From Codonopsis lanceolata (lineage: Eukaryota; Streptophyta; Magnoliopsida; Asterales; Campanulaceae), in contig CM028377.1 of assembly GCA_013146195.2 (NCBI GenBank), forward strand, positions 160,282,302 to 160,346,301: a stretch of DNA of 64,000 nucleotides, in the 5' to 3' direction. Under the pieces are notes generated by a model. It was not told the origin of the DNA. It saw nothing but the letters and a program-made list of their open reading frames with translations, and did not search any database. Shown in pieces: positions 34,917 to 46,745 of the stretch (its first letter is position 1; each line of letters starts with the position of its first letter). Both the position numbers and the translations under genes were made by a program.

Positions 34917-37812
34917 TGTACCTTGATAACTTGTGTATATTAAGCCTTAACATGATTAGATATCTCTTTTAGTACATGCCTGACTCGTGTTATCGTTATT
35001 GCATTCCTTGTCGCTTGATTTCCTTCTATGCTTAGCATACCTTCCCGTTATGCCTCGCGTGTTGCCCTAGCCTGATTTGCACTCGACCGAGACTTGTTAG
35101 GGTTCTATTGCCGTCCATAGATGACTTAGAACATTCCCCTTGATCTTAGTAAGCTTGTTGGGAAGTTTAGAAACCTTCTTGCCTTGTTTTGGCCTTAGCG
35201 ATTTCACCCTTCTCCCGTTTTGCGCGTATTTCGACGTGTGAATTGTTCCTTGAGTTCCCGGACTTGTATTCAAGTCATAACCATGATTTCACAATCCTTT
35301 TTCATGCCCAAGTTACCCTAGTTTTGTTGACGCTTGATCCGGGTTTGATCCGTCTATCGATCGTCGCTTGACTCGAGCCTTGTCCTACCTTGTTCCGGGT
35401 GACGTTCGGGTGTGTTTCGGACATGTTTTGAGTTGTGTTAGACCCTAGAATGGTTACCCATGAGCTTGGGACCATTTAGGACTTGTTTAGGTCTAGTTTT
35501 GAGGCCCCAGAAGTTCAGGCGGCCGCATGGCTCGAACGAGGCGCGCGCATCAAGTACTGAGAGCAAATGAAAAATGGCCCCCTTCTCTGCATTTGAGGGT
35601 GGCGCCCGCCTCACCCTCTGTTCAGCTTTACGGGACTTTTTAGCTTTTAATCTTTTGTGGTGTCATTAGCCACTTAAACCCCCTTCTTAATTAGCCCTAA
35701 TCCAACCTATTTAACCCTAATCAACCTAGATTAACCCTAATCTCAAGCCCCCTCCATTTGACATGTGTAATTCCACTAAAACCATGCAACTTATATAAGC
35801 CTCCTTTGTTGACTTTGGCTTAAACTCTCATTAATCTGATTTCTCTTCTTCTCTCCCCTGCCATGGTTGTGTGTGTGGAGATGTGGTGAGATTGGTGTGT
35901 GTGATTGCCATAGATTGAGCTTCCGACTTCCGTTTGCCGAGCCGAGACCACCGGTGTGAAGCTCCCGACGAGGAGATCAATTCTACCCGATTACTTTGTG
36001 CTCTAACTTTCTTTTCCTTGGTGTAGGTAAGCTATTAATTTCCCCCTTAGGATTGTATGCTTAGACTTGCCATGAATCCCCCTTGTCCATTGCTCCCCAT
36101 GCTTTTACATGTCCATGCCATGACCTAGGTTGAAATTGTCTCTTGAGATTTTGGTTAGTAAGTCCATCTTGTTGCTTGAGGCCTACACCTAGAATAAATT
36201 ATGTTCTATGCTTCTTTAGGAGCAATTAATGTTCTTGAACTTATATGTTTTGATGACCCTTGGGAATTTTGAATTCTAGGGTTTCCCCATGCCTTGTATT
36301 GATGATCTTAATGAATTGGATCCTAGACCTAGAACAAATTGTGTTCCATGATCCCCTACGAATAACTAACGTCCTTGGACCCTTGCGTTTTAATAACATC
36401 GAAAGAATAATTATAAGGTCCCTTGAACTCGAATTATCGACAATTGCTTAGCTACGGTTGTTAAACGGATTAATGACCTAGCCGATTATATGCGAGAACT
36501 TAGAAGAGGGTTTGTGATGCAATTAGCGTCCTAACTCTATTGGATGAACTATTATAGACGACTCAACGGAGTCAAGATTAGCGAGCTATTGAACAATACC
36601 GGCTCCCAGATTAATCCCGACGACGTTTGAAGCGCGTTTCCCTAAGAATAATAATTCTAGACTTTGAGCTTGAAATGATTGCCCTGCTTGATCTTGACTG
36701 TCATATTATGAATGACTGATTGACATGTGAGTTCGCTCTTGTCGAACTCAACTCTAATTGCTGAATGATGAGAATAATTTACTTGTCTTGAACGAGATCG
36801 CTCTTGTCGATCTCGTTCTATACTTGAAATTTTGTTAAGTACATATTACTTGGCATTGCATGAGTCAGTGGCATCCGTCTATGTGCACACACGCCTCACT
36901 GTGTGGCCACGGTGGGGAAGTAGATCCCATCTTTGTAATCATTAAGAGCATCACGGTGACTATCCGGGCATCTCCCGGAAGATCGATGTACTACACACAT
37001 TCGATACCCGCACATTCCGATAACGCTTGTATGCGAGGAACTACGTAGCGGCCGGCTCTTCACATATCCTTATTCTATGTGATTTATTTACGCGCACTTA
37101 TGTGAAAACAATGTGCATCTGGATATATATAACTCTATGCTTGTGATGATATCTTGCCTTGAATGTTGCATCTTGCCATGACATGCATGATTAATAGCTT
37201 ACGAGTCTTTATGACTTACCCTTTCCCCTTCTTGCTTTAGATCCTAGCAAGGCAGGTCTGCGTTGATTAGGCCGTGTTCGCGACTTGTGCCCTTTTGGTG
37301 ACCGTTGATTCTTGAAGAGGTGGTTTTGATGGCCTCTTATTCTTGTTTACCTTTTTGTAAGGGCAGACGGGTTAAGCCGATCAATCTAGGCGTGCACTGG
37401 TATTTGTGTATAACTTGATTGTAAACTCTTTAGCGCTAGTAGTTTATACTTGTAGTACTTGTAACACTTTTGGTGCCGGCATTGTGTAAGCCGGCGTTGG
37501 TTTACTTGTTATTATCCCTCCATGTTTTAGTCTTCATTGAGCATGCTTTTAGCTCTTTAGAAATTCTAGTCCTTGAAGCGTTAGCTTGGGTTCGGCATGT
37601 AGTGTCGCCGAAGACTTGGTTATATTTGTTTAGCTTGTTTATCGGGTTTAAAAGTTTTAAAATATCCGTTTGGTGCGGCGTCTTGCGACTCAATGTTGCG
37701 TCACGTCGTTTTTGTGATTAAGTCCTTGCATGTTTATTTGCCTACTTGTTTCCTTCCTTATTTGGGCGGTCCGACCCTCGGTCCCATCTCGGGCCCGGGC
37801 CGGGTCGCCACA
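34917..37812 (+). mobile_element. Tekay-type element B, 5' LTR, family IV (2896 bp)
   Basis: It starts TGTACCTTGATAACTTG inside the Athila A integrase and ends GGGTCGCCACA, followed by a primer site. The five bases before it are TGTTC; the right-hand copy of the duplication is not visible. TATATAAG at 35792 is the likely promoter, with GC boxes upstream. The phrases around 35440-35500 (agaatggtt-ccca, gggaccatttag) match family II around 8620-8660, so the two families are related. It holds no gene. Confidence 0.9.
35516..35615. promoter_or_regulatory. GC-rich boxes of the family IV LTR
   Basis: CAGGCGGCCGCATGG (35516-35530) with GCGGCCGC, then GAGGCGCGCGCATC (35538-35551), then GGTGGCGCCCGCCTCACC (35598-35615). 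This is the same layout as the double box in family II, partly decayed. They lie 180-270 bp before TATATAAG (35792). Confidence 0.65.
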
Positions 37813-37814
37813 GT

Positions 37815-37826
37815 TGGTATCAGAGC
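37815..37826 (+). other. Primer binding site, tRNA-iMet, element B
   Basis: TGGTATCAGAGC, exact complement of the initiator tRNA-Met 3' end, two bases after the LTR. Confidence 0.95.
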
Positions 37827-37926
37827 TTGTTTTAGGTTAGCTATCGGCCAGGATAGGTTCCATGGCCTAGGTGGGTTGTTTCTTGGTGTGATGTTCTAAC
37901 GTCGAGTGAATTCTTATAGGTGCTTG

Positions 37927-39041
37927 ATGGTGAACCCTAGAGCGGCAGGTGTAGGTAGAGGCCGACCCGGGAGAGTTCTGAGGAACAAGTGGAGTTGCCA
38001 CCTCCACCTCCACCACCGAATCCGGTGGGCATGAATGCTCGGATGGCGGATTTGTACGTCGTATGGCGAATATTATGACCGAGATGGCCCGGCTTGGCCG
38101 AGGTCGGAATGTACCTCCTCCACCACCACCCCGGGGAGGCGAGAGTGTCGCCACCGCGTCTGATGCGGTCACCAGGGTGCTAGGGCTCGGAATAATGCCG
38201 TGTTAGAGAGATTCTGAAAATGAAGCCTCCATCTTTTGAGGGAGGCGGATGCTAGTATGGCCGAGCTATGGCTTGAGGATGTGAAGAAGATATTGCGCAA
38301 CTTTGGATTGCACGGAGGAAGAGAAAGTGGTCTTAGCTGCTTATAAGCTTAGAGGAGCCGCCAATCATTGGTGGGAAGTTTTACTTGCTAGTTGGGAGTT
38401 GAATCGGGTGGCACAAGTGTGGCCTACATTTGAGGCAGAGTTCAGGGCTACTTATGTGCCTACAGTGATTAGACAGCGAAGGGAGAAAGAATTCCAGGAA
38501 TTGGAGCAGGGCTCCATGACTATAAGCTCGATATTCTTCAAAATTCAGCGAGTTGTCCGCTTATTGTGCACATACGGTGCAAGATGAGAGACACGGGACC
38601 CGGAGGTTCGTGAAGGGATTGAAGGCCGAATCTGAGAAGCTTGTTGTTATCCTACTGTTAGCGATTTGCAGTGCGGTAGATCGTGCGTATGAGATCGGCG
38701 TGATATTGAGGAGCACGAGGCGAGAAGCATCTGTGCGATCTTCTCGCCAGCGATCTTCCGTTGACGGCCGGTAGAGTCGATCTTAAAATCGATGCAGCTA
38801 CCGGGGCAACCGGTCGCGATGGTGGTGGTCAGTAGGCATCGATCGGTGGTCGGGATAGGCGCCCGAAATCGAGAGTCGCGGTAGTAGTGCTCTGTTTCTC
38901 ACGGGGCTCGCAGACTCGAAGGCGGAGGACCATTGGTTTGTTCTTATTGTAATAAGATTGGGCACTCTAGCGAGAAGTGTCGGACCAGACTTGGCACGTG
39001 TCTTGGTTGTGGAGATCCAAATCATCGGCTCAAAGCGTCCT
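37927..39041 (+). pseudogene. gag: Tekay-type gag, element B, degenerate
   Basis: The ATG at 37927 opens a frame that soon shifts at a proline-coding repeat (38000-38025). The capsid-like core is recognisable at about 38208-38600 (LRGAANHWWEVLL.., TFEAEFRATYVP), with several frame changes and an open piece at 38303-38587. The nucleocapsid end keeps a good knuckle, CSYCNKIGHSSEKC (near 38937), and a second with its last Cys replaced (CLGCGDPNHRLKA). It is a dead copy. Confidence 0.75.
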
Positions 39042-39114
39042 AAGTCTAGCGTTCGATCCTCGAGGTCGATTCAGCGATGCAGATCCAAGAGGATAGCGAT
39101 GGGCGTCTAAAGGC

Positions 39115-39500
39115 GCGAGGCTCGTGTCTTCGCACTTGATCAGCGAGGTGTTCCCGAGTCTACTTCTGTGATCGGAGGTACTCTTTCAGTCTTTGGTCAT
39201 CATGCTCGAGTCCTTATAGATCCTGGTTCTACTCATTCTTATGTTGCATCGCATTTCCTAGAACATTTATGTCTTGCACACTTGATTACCTTATGTGCTT
39301 GAGGTGTCTACAGTTGGGTGATTGCTTGTTGGCGTCGAGGTCTATAGAGGCGTGATGTGCTTGTTCATGATCGAGTCTTGCATCTTTGATTTGGTTGTAT
39401 TACCTATTAGAGACTTTGACGTGATTCTTGGTATGGATTGGCTATGTACACACCATGCTTTAGTTGGCCGTCGTAAGAAAGTAACTTTGCCATGCAGGTA
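39115..39500 (+). pseudogene. Tekay-type aspartic protease, element B
   Basis: The retropepsin region follows gag in the usual order. VIGGTLSVFGHHARVLIDPG shows the active-site L-I-D-P-G-S form typical of this clade, also present in element D (63796). The frame is broken downstream. The piece from 39322 includes PIRDFDVILGMDWL, the conserved end of the domain. Confidence 0.75.
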
Positions 39501-39599
39501 TTAGAATTTGTGTTCGGTGAACATGCTAGGAGTGGGGTTCATATTATTATTTACGCTGCGAGCTAGAACGACTCTTATCGGCGGGTGTGCGGGGTATTT

Positions 39600-40222
39600 A
39601 GCTTGTGTTCTCGATACTAGCATGTCTTCCTTTAAGCTAGAGGATATCCCGTGGTTAATGAGTTCCCCGATGTCTTTTCTTCAGAGTATGCTTTGCCTCC
39701 CGGCAGAACTAGAGTTACGTATTGAGCTATTGCGGGGACTTCGCCTTATTTCTAGGGCACCTTACGTATGGCTCGAGTTGCGTGAGTTGAAGGATCATTT
39801 GCAGGAACTTCTAGATAGGGAGTTCATTAAAGAGTGTATCTCCTTGGGGTGCACGGTGTTGTTTGTAAGGAAGAAGAAGGGTAGTGATGCTGCGGCTATG
39901 TATAGACTATCGACGGTTGAACCAAAGTTACTATCAAAAATAGGTATCCCTTGCCTCACGCCGACGATCTTTTTCGATCAACCCGGAGTTCGGTTGTCTA
40001 TTCCAAGTTTGACTTGAGGAGCGGTTATCACCAGTGAGGGTTAGGCGGAGGATGTCCGAAGCGGCCTTCGCGTGCAGCGTTATGGTCACTATGAGTTTGT
40101 CGTGATGCCATTTGGGTTGACAGCAGCGCCTGCGGTTTTCATGGACACGATGAATAGGGTTTTCCACGAATATCTCGATTGCTTTGTTGTGGTTTTTATT
40201 GATGACATCCTTGTGTACTCAA
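39600..40222 (+). pseudogene. Tekay-type reverse transcriptase, N-terminal part, cut by gap
   Basis: Reverse transcriptase copies the element RNA. Seen in order: ELRELKDHLQELLDREFIKE (about 39780-39830), VLFVRKKKGS, then after a frame break HYEFVVMPFGLTAAPA and the catalytic VFIDDILVYS, ending at the gap (40222). The missing middle (the block with the first catalytic Asp) is disturbed between 39910 and 40070. RNase H, integrase and chromodomain would be beyond the gap. Confidence 0.8.
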
Positions 40223-40322
40223 NNNNNNNNNNNNNNNNNNNNNNNNNNNNNNNNNNNNNNNNNNNNNNNNNNNNNNNNNNNNNNNNNNNNNNNNNNNNNN
40301 NNNNNNNNNNNNNNNNNNNNNN
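40223..40322. other. Assembly gap (100 N)
   Basis: A round 100 N run usually marks a gap of unknown size. The left side is chromovirus reverse transcriptase (plus strand) and the right side is LINE reverse transcriptase (minus strand). The rest of B, the rest of Athila A and the LINE 3' end are therefore missing here. Confidence 0.98.
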
Positions 40323-42295
40323 AAAAGGGTAAAATGACCACCATCCGTATGATTAATGTATCTAGATAAAACTTCCTCATGCCAAAATAAATAAAAGCGG
40401 AGAAAGGATCACTTAGAACACCACGCGAAGTTAAAGAAAGCGAAAGTTTCCCCATTGATTCGAAGAGTACCAAATCGGGTTGAACATCGTAAAATAATGT
40501 TGCGAAAATTCTCTGAAAAACCCAAAGCCTGTAGAGCACGAAGGAGGAAGTCCCATTCAATACGATCGTATGCCTTTGACATATCTAACTTGAAAATGAC
40601 ATTACCACCCCTCACTTTTTTGTCAAGTCGATGAACCATTTCTTGAGCTAAAACAACGTTCTCTTGAATACTCCTTCGAGCGAGAGCAGTTGTTCGGGGA
40701 GATTATATTTGGCGAAAGGTTGACTAGGCGGGAATCCAGAAATGACTTTACTAGAAAAGTTGCAAAGGGCGATAGGTCATAAATCACCTAAACTCTCTGG
40801 CCGCGCAACTTTCGGGATAAGAATAACTGTTGTGGCAGCAATACATGTTGGAAGAGTAGCCCCTTGAAAGAAATCATGAACCGCCGCCACCACATCCGAT
40901 TTAATAATCTCCCAGCAACCAAGAAAAAAATGCCCAGTGAATCCATCTGGACCCAGAGCGCTGCTAGGGTTAAGATTCTTTACCGCATCCCATATCTCCT
41001 CAGCATCAGGTATACGACATAAAAAATCATTATCTATATCATTCAGGGCCGGAGAAATATTCTCAAACAAACGATCATCCACTGAATGTTGAGAAGACGT
41101 AAACAGGGAAGAGAAATAATCAACCGCCATAGAGCCAATAATCTTATTATCTGAGCACTAATCACCCGAAGGAAGCCTCTGATCAGATCGAATTAGCCGA
41201 TCTCACGACACTCGCATGAAAAAAGGCAGAATTTCTATCCCCCTCTTTTAACCATAAATGTCGAGTCTTTTGTTGAAGCAGCTCTTCATTCCAACCAACA
41301 AGACGTCGCACATTTTGAGAAACACTATCAATCTGTTGAGCCACTGAATCCGACCAAACTTGTTGAAGAGAGTATTCAAGACGAAGAAGTTCATCCTGTT
41401 GCTGAAAAATATGGTTCTTAACATTACCAAAAACATTCCAATTCCAACTTTTAAGTTCTTTCCGGAGGAATTTGAGTTTATTGCCTAAAGCCACAAGAGG
41501 CGAGCCATGAACTGGACGAAGCCACTAATGCCGCACAAAATCCAGAAAAGCGTGATGATCTAACCACATCCTTTGGAATTTAAAGCAACTCTTAGGTTTA
41601 CAAGCTGAAGATAATTCAATAAGTAACGGCACGTGATCAGAACAAACCCTGCTGAGATGCTGAACTTTGATCAGCGACTGATTAGCCAAAAGGAGCCATT
41701 CACAAGAACTCGATCAAGACGTTGCCAAATTCTATCCCCATCATCCTGATTATTAGTCCATGTATATAGACTCCCTTCAAAACCCACGTCATGTAAACCG
41801 CATAAACTCATGGACTGATTGAAGTCAAGAATACTAGGGAAATCATAACCTACCCCTCCAAGTTTCTTCGATGTCTGGGCAATCACATTAAAATCACCGC
41901 CCACAACCCATGGTTTCGAAAACTGATGAGAGAGAGTTAACAGGTCCTGCCATAAAAATTGACGATATGCCCTTGTACACTTAGCATAAATAAAGGAGGC
42001 AACAATATTATATTTATCCCCTCTAGTAATCCGAACAGTAAGATGTTGAGAGGAAGCATCAACAAAAGAAACCTCTATATTAACATCCCATAACAGACAA
42101 ATATGGGTGTTTACAGGATTACAATGCAGAAAGTTCTTGAACTTTAACTTCTTCGCAACGCGACGTAAACGATCTCCTGCAAGCTTAGGTTCCAAAATAA
42201 CACAGAGAGACATTATTCTGACAGTTAAGAAGCTTTAGATAATCAATAGTGTCGGTGTTACCAACACCCCTAGCATTCCATATGAGCACAGTCAT
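40323..42295 (-). pseudogene. L1-type LINE ORF2 (endonuclease and reverse transcriptase), truncated
   Basis: ORF2 protein nicks the target and reverse transcribes the LINE RNA there. The start is the ATG at 42295 (MTVLIWNARGVGN), 30 bases after the ORF1 stop. After a frameshift near 42190 the endonuclease follows in frame 42213-41671, with WVVGGDFNVIAQTSKKLGGV and the WQRLDRVLVNGSF end. The linker (41494-41183) includes TRHLWLKEGDRNSAFFH. Reverse transcriptase: NPSSALGPDGFTGHFF (about 41000-40950), ILIPKV, then FKLDMSKAYDRIEWDF (40600s) and a decayed RQGDPLSP-like piece (RGVLSDPFSAF). The gap removes the catalytic YxDD block and the C-terminus. It carries several frameshifts and stops. Confidence 0.88.
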
Positions 42296-42326
42296 AAGAA
42301 ACCGAAAAGGAAGAGAGAAACTGAGC

Positions 42327-43925
42327 CTAACAGGCTTTAGACTTGGCTGCCGCACGGGTGATGCGGCGATTCGTTTTTGCTTTAAGCTGACGATGAGCTT
42401 TCTTACATTCCTCATGGAAAGATTTAATATTGGACTCAGACGAGGGATACTCCCAAACATTGTCACAAGAAGCCGATCTATCAAGCCGCCTTTTTGGAGG
42501 CACATTCTTATCCATCTCCGATGAAGTCCGAGAGAGAGGTTTATCAGAAGGGGGAAGCTTGTCAAACAAATTAACATCGCCATCCTTATCATGCAACGAG
42601 TGTAAAACCTCGAATGTATTATGCATGGCAATCGGTGTAGGCTGTGAAGGAGTAGAAGTGTTGGCAGCCGACTCATTACTAGGGCCAGAATTGACTCTAG
42701 CGTCAGCGCCATTAGGGTTAGCCGCTTCCGTCACATTCCCTTGCTCCCTTGTACCATCCATTGCCTTAGGCACATTGTTCTCGTTAATCTCCACGATAGG
42801 TTCAACCCTAACCGCTTATGAAACTGATGGACCGCCATGAGCACCGGATTGTTTCTTTCTCCATTGTTGTGTAGAGGCCACAGGGATAGGGCCAGGGTTA
42901 ATAGCATGACCCTTTGGTTACTCAACTGGCGGTGGAATATTCTGGGCAATATTCTGGGCAATATTAGGGCCGTCCATAGTCGGAGGAATAGTATCCGTCG
43001 AGTCCAACTTAGTGGTACCGAGATTAACTGGGTTCGAAGTGAATCCTGGAGCTTGATAAGTTCCTTTCCCTTTTTTCCGACATTCGGCTGCAACGTGCCC
43101 AAGAAGACCACAAGCCGTACAGAAAGACGTATTCCCTTCAAATTCAATTTGTTGCCAGAAACCATGATCTTTCGACGTACCAATCCAAACTCGTGATGGG
43201 AGGGGTTTTGAGACATCTATCTCAATGCAAACCCGAGCAAACATCGGATGACTAAGCGCGAGAGTCTTGTCATCCGCTCGCAAAAAATGGCCAATAGAAT
43301 TGCCAATTCGATGAAGGCTAGCCGGATTGAAGAAAGGCAAAGGAAGGTGATGAAGCCTTGCCCAAACCGCAACCACAGGATTGTCCTTCCGAAAGGTAAA
43401 ATCTGAAGACCATCGGAAAAGTCGGAACATGCAACTATTGATCATGCGCGATTCTTTAGAAAGAGCTCGCACCATATCGTCTTCCGAAGTAAGATGAATC
43501 ATGACGTGACGAGGATATAAAAGACCTACTATGAACCTGGCCGTTAGCTTCCAATTTTGTGCAATATGGTCTTGTATCACATGAAGGGAAGGACGCCCAA
43601 CCGAAAACTTCATAATTAAAGTAGAGGAAAATTGCTTTTCTAGCATATCAATCTCCACTGGAGTAAATAGACAACCCGGATCATTCATTATGGATATAGG
43701 AGCACGAGGGGCGAGAGGAATTTCCATAATGGCAGATACCTTGTTAGGGTTAAGGCAGTTCACTGCCGCCTTAGAATTAACTGCAGCCGCATAAGATAGA
43801 GGCGGAATCGGAACCCTAGATGAGGTAGGACCTGTAACCGGAGGTGGAGAATCAACCCCTGAAGATGTCGGAGGAATGTCCGACGGGGACGGATCTGGTG
43901 GCATAGCCGCACGAACGCTGGGCAA
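42327..43925 (-). pseudogene. L1-type LINE ORF1 (RNA-binding, CCHC)
   Basis: ORF1 binds LINE RNA. One frame of about 533 codons runs from ATG 43925 to the stop at 42327, broken by TAA codons at 42918 and near 42795. Residues 1-75 are Pro/Ser-rich. About 90-260 fit the DUF4283-type domain of plant LINEs (WKLTARFIVGLL.., FTFRKDNPVVAVWARLHHLP). About 290-305 is a zinc knuckle, CTACGLLGHVAAEC. The tail is basic (KAHRQLKAKTNRRITRAAAK). Confidence 0.88.
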
Positions 43926-44065
43926 ACCCTAATCCAAAGAGAGAGAGGGTCTAGAGAGAGAGTCTAGAGAGAGAGAATACACACACACAGCCGTAGGGAC
44001 ATCAATGGTAAGGGGTCTTCTTATCATGGAAGCGATTGAAGCCTAGGGCCGGCAAGACCTAGGGT
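43926..44065 (-). mobile_element. LINE 5' leader
   Basis: Pyrimidine-rich leader in LINE direction (CTCTCTCTCTAGA repeats, 43940-43975; short AC run at 43980). The exact 5' end is unclear, about 44060. Confidence 0.5.
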
Positions 44066-44074
44066 TGGGAGTTA

Positions 44075-44149
44075 TTGATTTACTATTCTATGCATTCTGC
44101 TTGTGCTAGTGAATGGCTTATAGATTCTGGTTGCACTTATCACATTACA
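44075..44149 (+). pseudogene. Copia protease fragment, plus strand
   Basis: Reads SACASEWLIDSGCTYHIT, the active-site region (D-S-G) of a Ty1/copia protease, of a different type from the Sirevirus-like one nearby. It is a fragment of about 25 codons that abuts the inverted RNase H remnant starting at about 44150. Confidence 0.5.
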
Positions 44150-45067
44150 TATTTAGATACAACAGTTGATAGTGAGACACAATATTGTTTTTTACAATTG
44201 TACCAAGAAACCAGTAAATTCTCCAAATAAAAACAACTATTAGTTGTACTTTTTCTATCATCAATGTTTCAAACCCAATTAAATACACTAAAAATAACCA
44301 AGTAGACATTAGCTTCCTTGTCATTGTATCTAGCATACAAGCACACACTATACATGATCATTAGGTGACTAACAGTTGACTACAACAAACTTCCTATCAT
44401 AGTCCTACACAAAATATGGGACGACCCGATTTGGGTTTTCAAATGTAATCCACTCTCAAGATTGAATTTCTTCACCAAGTTATGGGTAAACTTGGCTTGA
44501 GAGATGAACATCTCGTCAGGCATTAAATTTCCCAACTCATAGGACTTATTTTTGGAAATATATGTTCTAAAAACATTGCCGGAATTGGGTATACGAACAA
44601 AATACCACACATAATTTTTCACAAATGTCTCCATAAGAAAAAATTGATTACGTTCATTTCACATGGTATTTATTGTTCATCTTTTAAAGTCTCAACCACA
44701 ATTTTGTGCTCAATATTGGAGACAAAACAACAGTTACATATCTTTGTGTATGGGATAGACAAGCATGTTAATCCCACAATTTCACGGTAGTCTACTCTCT
44801 CTTTTCTCCTTGTTTGTATTTCATCATTTACATCACCAATGACTTGGGAGAGTGGATGATTCTTTTGAATCCTACTAGGGATACCCCTGACTCAGCCATT
44901 AACCACCCCCTCTCATTCAATTCAGTTTGCTAAAGGAATGAAACTTTTTCAAGAACAACATCTTCGGATGTGCCATATGATGTTCCAACATCTGGAGCAA
45001 CATCATTCTTCCTTGTTGTTTTTTCATTATGAATACTACCAATAACCTGAGATTTTGGATGGACATT
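44150..45067 (-). pseudogene. Sirevirus-like copia RT/RNase H remnants
   Basis: 44634-44380 contains MFISQAKFTHNLVKKFNLES, the end of copia reverse transcriptase. 44270-44150 reads LVSWYNCKKQYCVSLST, the RNase H region, with frameshifts between. The reverse transcriptase core with its catalytic Asp residues is not found in 44640-45067, so it is deleted or unrecognisably decayed. Confidence 0.65.
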
Positions 45068-46324
45068 CTAAATTTTGTTAGGAATGTCTCTGCTATGATC
45101 AGTACAAGTTTCAAAATTTTCAGAATAAATTTCTTGAACTGATGGGGCTGATGATGTACCTGATGATGCATCATTTGGTGTATCATTTGTACTTGGGTTT
45201 TCTGCAAAACCTGGATTTTTTAGTTCTGATTCAAGAACAGGTCCAAATGTAGTAAATTCTGAAAATTCAGGTTCTGAAACTTCAACAAATGGTGTAGAGA
45301 AACTCTCTTCAAGCAAACTTGTAAAATCATCTTCAACAATTCTGTGGCCAAGAACAATGAGGTCATTAAAAAAAACATTCATAGATTCCATAATAGTCTT
45401 CGTTCTAAGATTAAAAACTCTATATAAACGGCTATTAAGAGAATAACCCATGAACACACATTTGTCATCTTTGGAATCAAATATGGAAAAATGATCCCTA
45501 TCATTTAACAAAAAGCAAACACACCCAAACCCATGGAAATGCTTCACATTTGGTTTTCTATCATTCAAAATCTTGTATCGGGTCATGGCGCAACCCGGTC
45601 TCAAGTAGACATGGTTACCAACGTGACAAGCAATGTTTAAAGTTTCGGCCCAAAAACGTTTTGACAAATTTTTAGAACACAACAAGACTCTTGCCTTCTC
45701 TTGCAATGTGCGATTCTTTATCTCCGCCACTCCATTTTGTTGTGGAGTTTTGGGAGCGGAGTACTCATGAGTAATCCCCTTCAAATCATAATAAGTGGAA
45801 AACAAGACATTTTCATATTCCGTGTCATAATCTGATCTAATCTTTTTTATTCTTAGACCATACAAGTTCATAACACGGTGGTACCAAACCCTAAAGGCCT
45901 TAATAGTATCAGATTTTTCTTTCAAAAATATTACCCATGTATATCTAGAAAAATCATCCACGCACACAAAAGAGTACTTCTTTCTACCTAGACTCTCCAC
46001 TTCAATGGGACCGATGAGGTCAATATGAATCATCTCAAAACATCTAGTATAGGGATAATGTTGAATTGTAGGGTGTGAAACTCTCGTTTGTTTTCCCTTT
46101 TGGCAAGGTCCACATACACTAACATTCTTAGTGTTCAAACGAGGCAAACCCCTTACAGCCTCATATCTTCCAAGTTCATCAAGTTTACGAAAACTAACAT
46201 GTCCTAACTTTTGATGCCACAATTTAGTTTCATCAATACTAGTATTATGACAAAAATGGACATTATTAACCATGTAACAATTATTTGATGATCTTGTACC
46301 TGCAAAAATACACTTGTTAGACAA
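45068..46324 (-). pseudogene. Sirevirus-like copia integrase
   Basis: A 418-codon open frame. Order seen: zinc-binding LWHQKLGHVSF..CGPCQKGK; core with HIDLIGPIEV and VCVDDFSRYTW (first Asp), IRSDYDTEYEN (second Asp, the motif slightly altered) and PQQNGVAEIKNRTL (Glu); then CVFMGYSLNSRLYRVFN and a Ser/Thr/Glu-rich linker towards reverse transcriptase. The start at 46324 is within the polyprotein, not a true start. This is the best preserved part of the copia element. Confidence 0.9.
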
Positions 46325-46690
46325 ATCATAAACCTTACAAGACTTAACATTATATGAAGATTGTCATCACACAATAAGCTAATACTAATCAAATTAGTTT
46401 TAAGCCCTTCAATATGATATAGTGATATACGTTGTTGAGCTTAGGTAAGCCATCAACATCCAATGTTCCTTTTCCTACTATCCTACCTTTTCCACCTCCA
46501 ACATAGGTGACCTTACCTCCATTGCACAATGTGTAGTTTGTCAAGTTCTCTCGTGTACCTGTCTTGTGGCGAGAATAGCCACTATCGAACTACCAAGTAC
46601 CTGGGATCTGAGATTTGAAAGATGTAAAAGAAACTTGACAGTTTAAATCAGCTTTTGGAACCCACATGGATCTGGAAAAATTCTGCACTT
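46325..46690 (-). pseudogene. Sirevirus-like copia protease
   Basis: Frames in this interval read W-stop-FDSGYSRHKTG, then GGGKGRIVGKGTLDVDGLPK and LKTNLISISLLCDD. FDSG carries the catalytic Asp; the GxSRHxTG form is typical of Sireviruses. A stop replaces the residue before FDSG, and further breaks follow near 46390. Confidence 0.75.
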
Positions 46691-46745
46691 GAGGTTTTGT
46701 TTGCTTCGGCGGATGATGTTCCTGATGTGCTACCTGATAAGGTTC

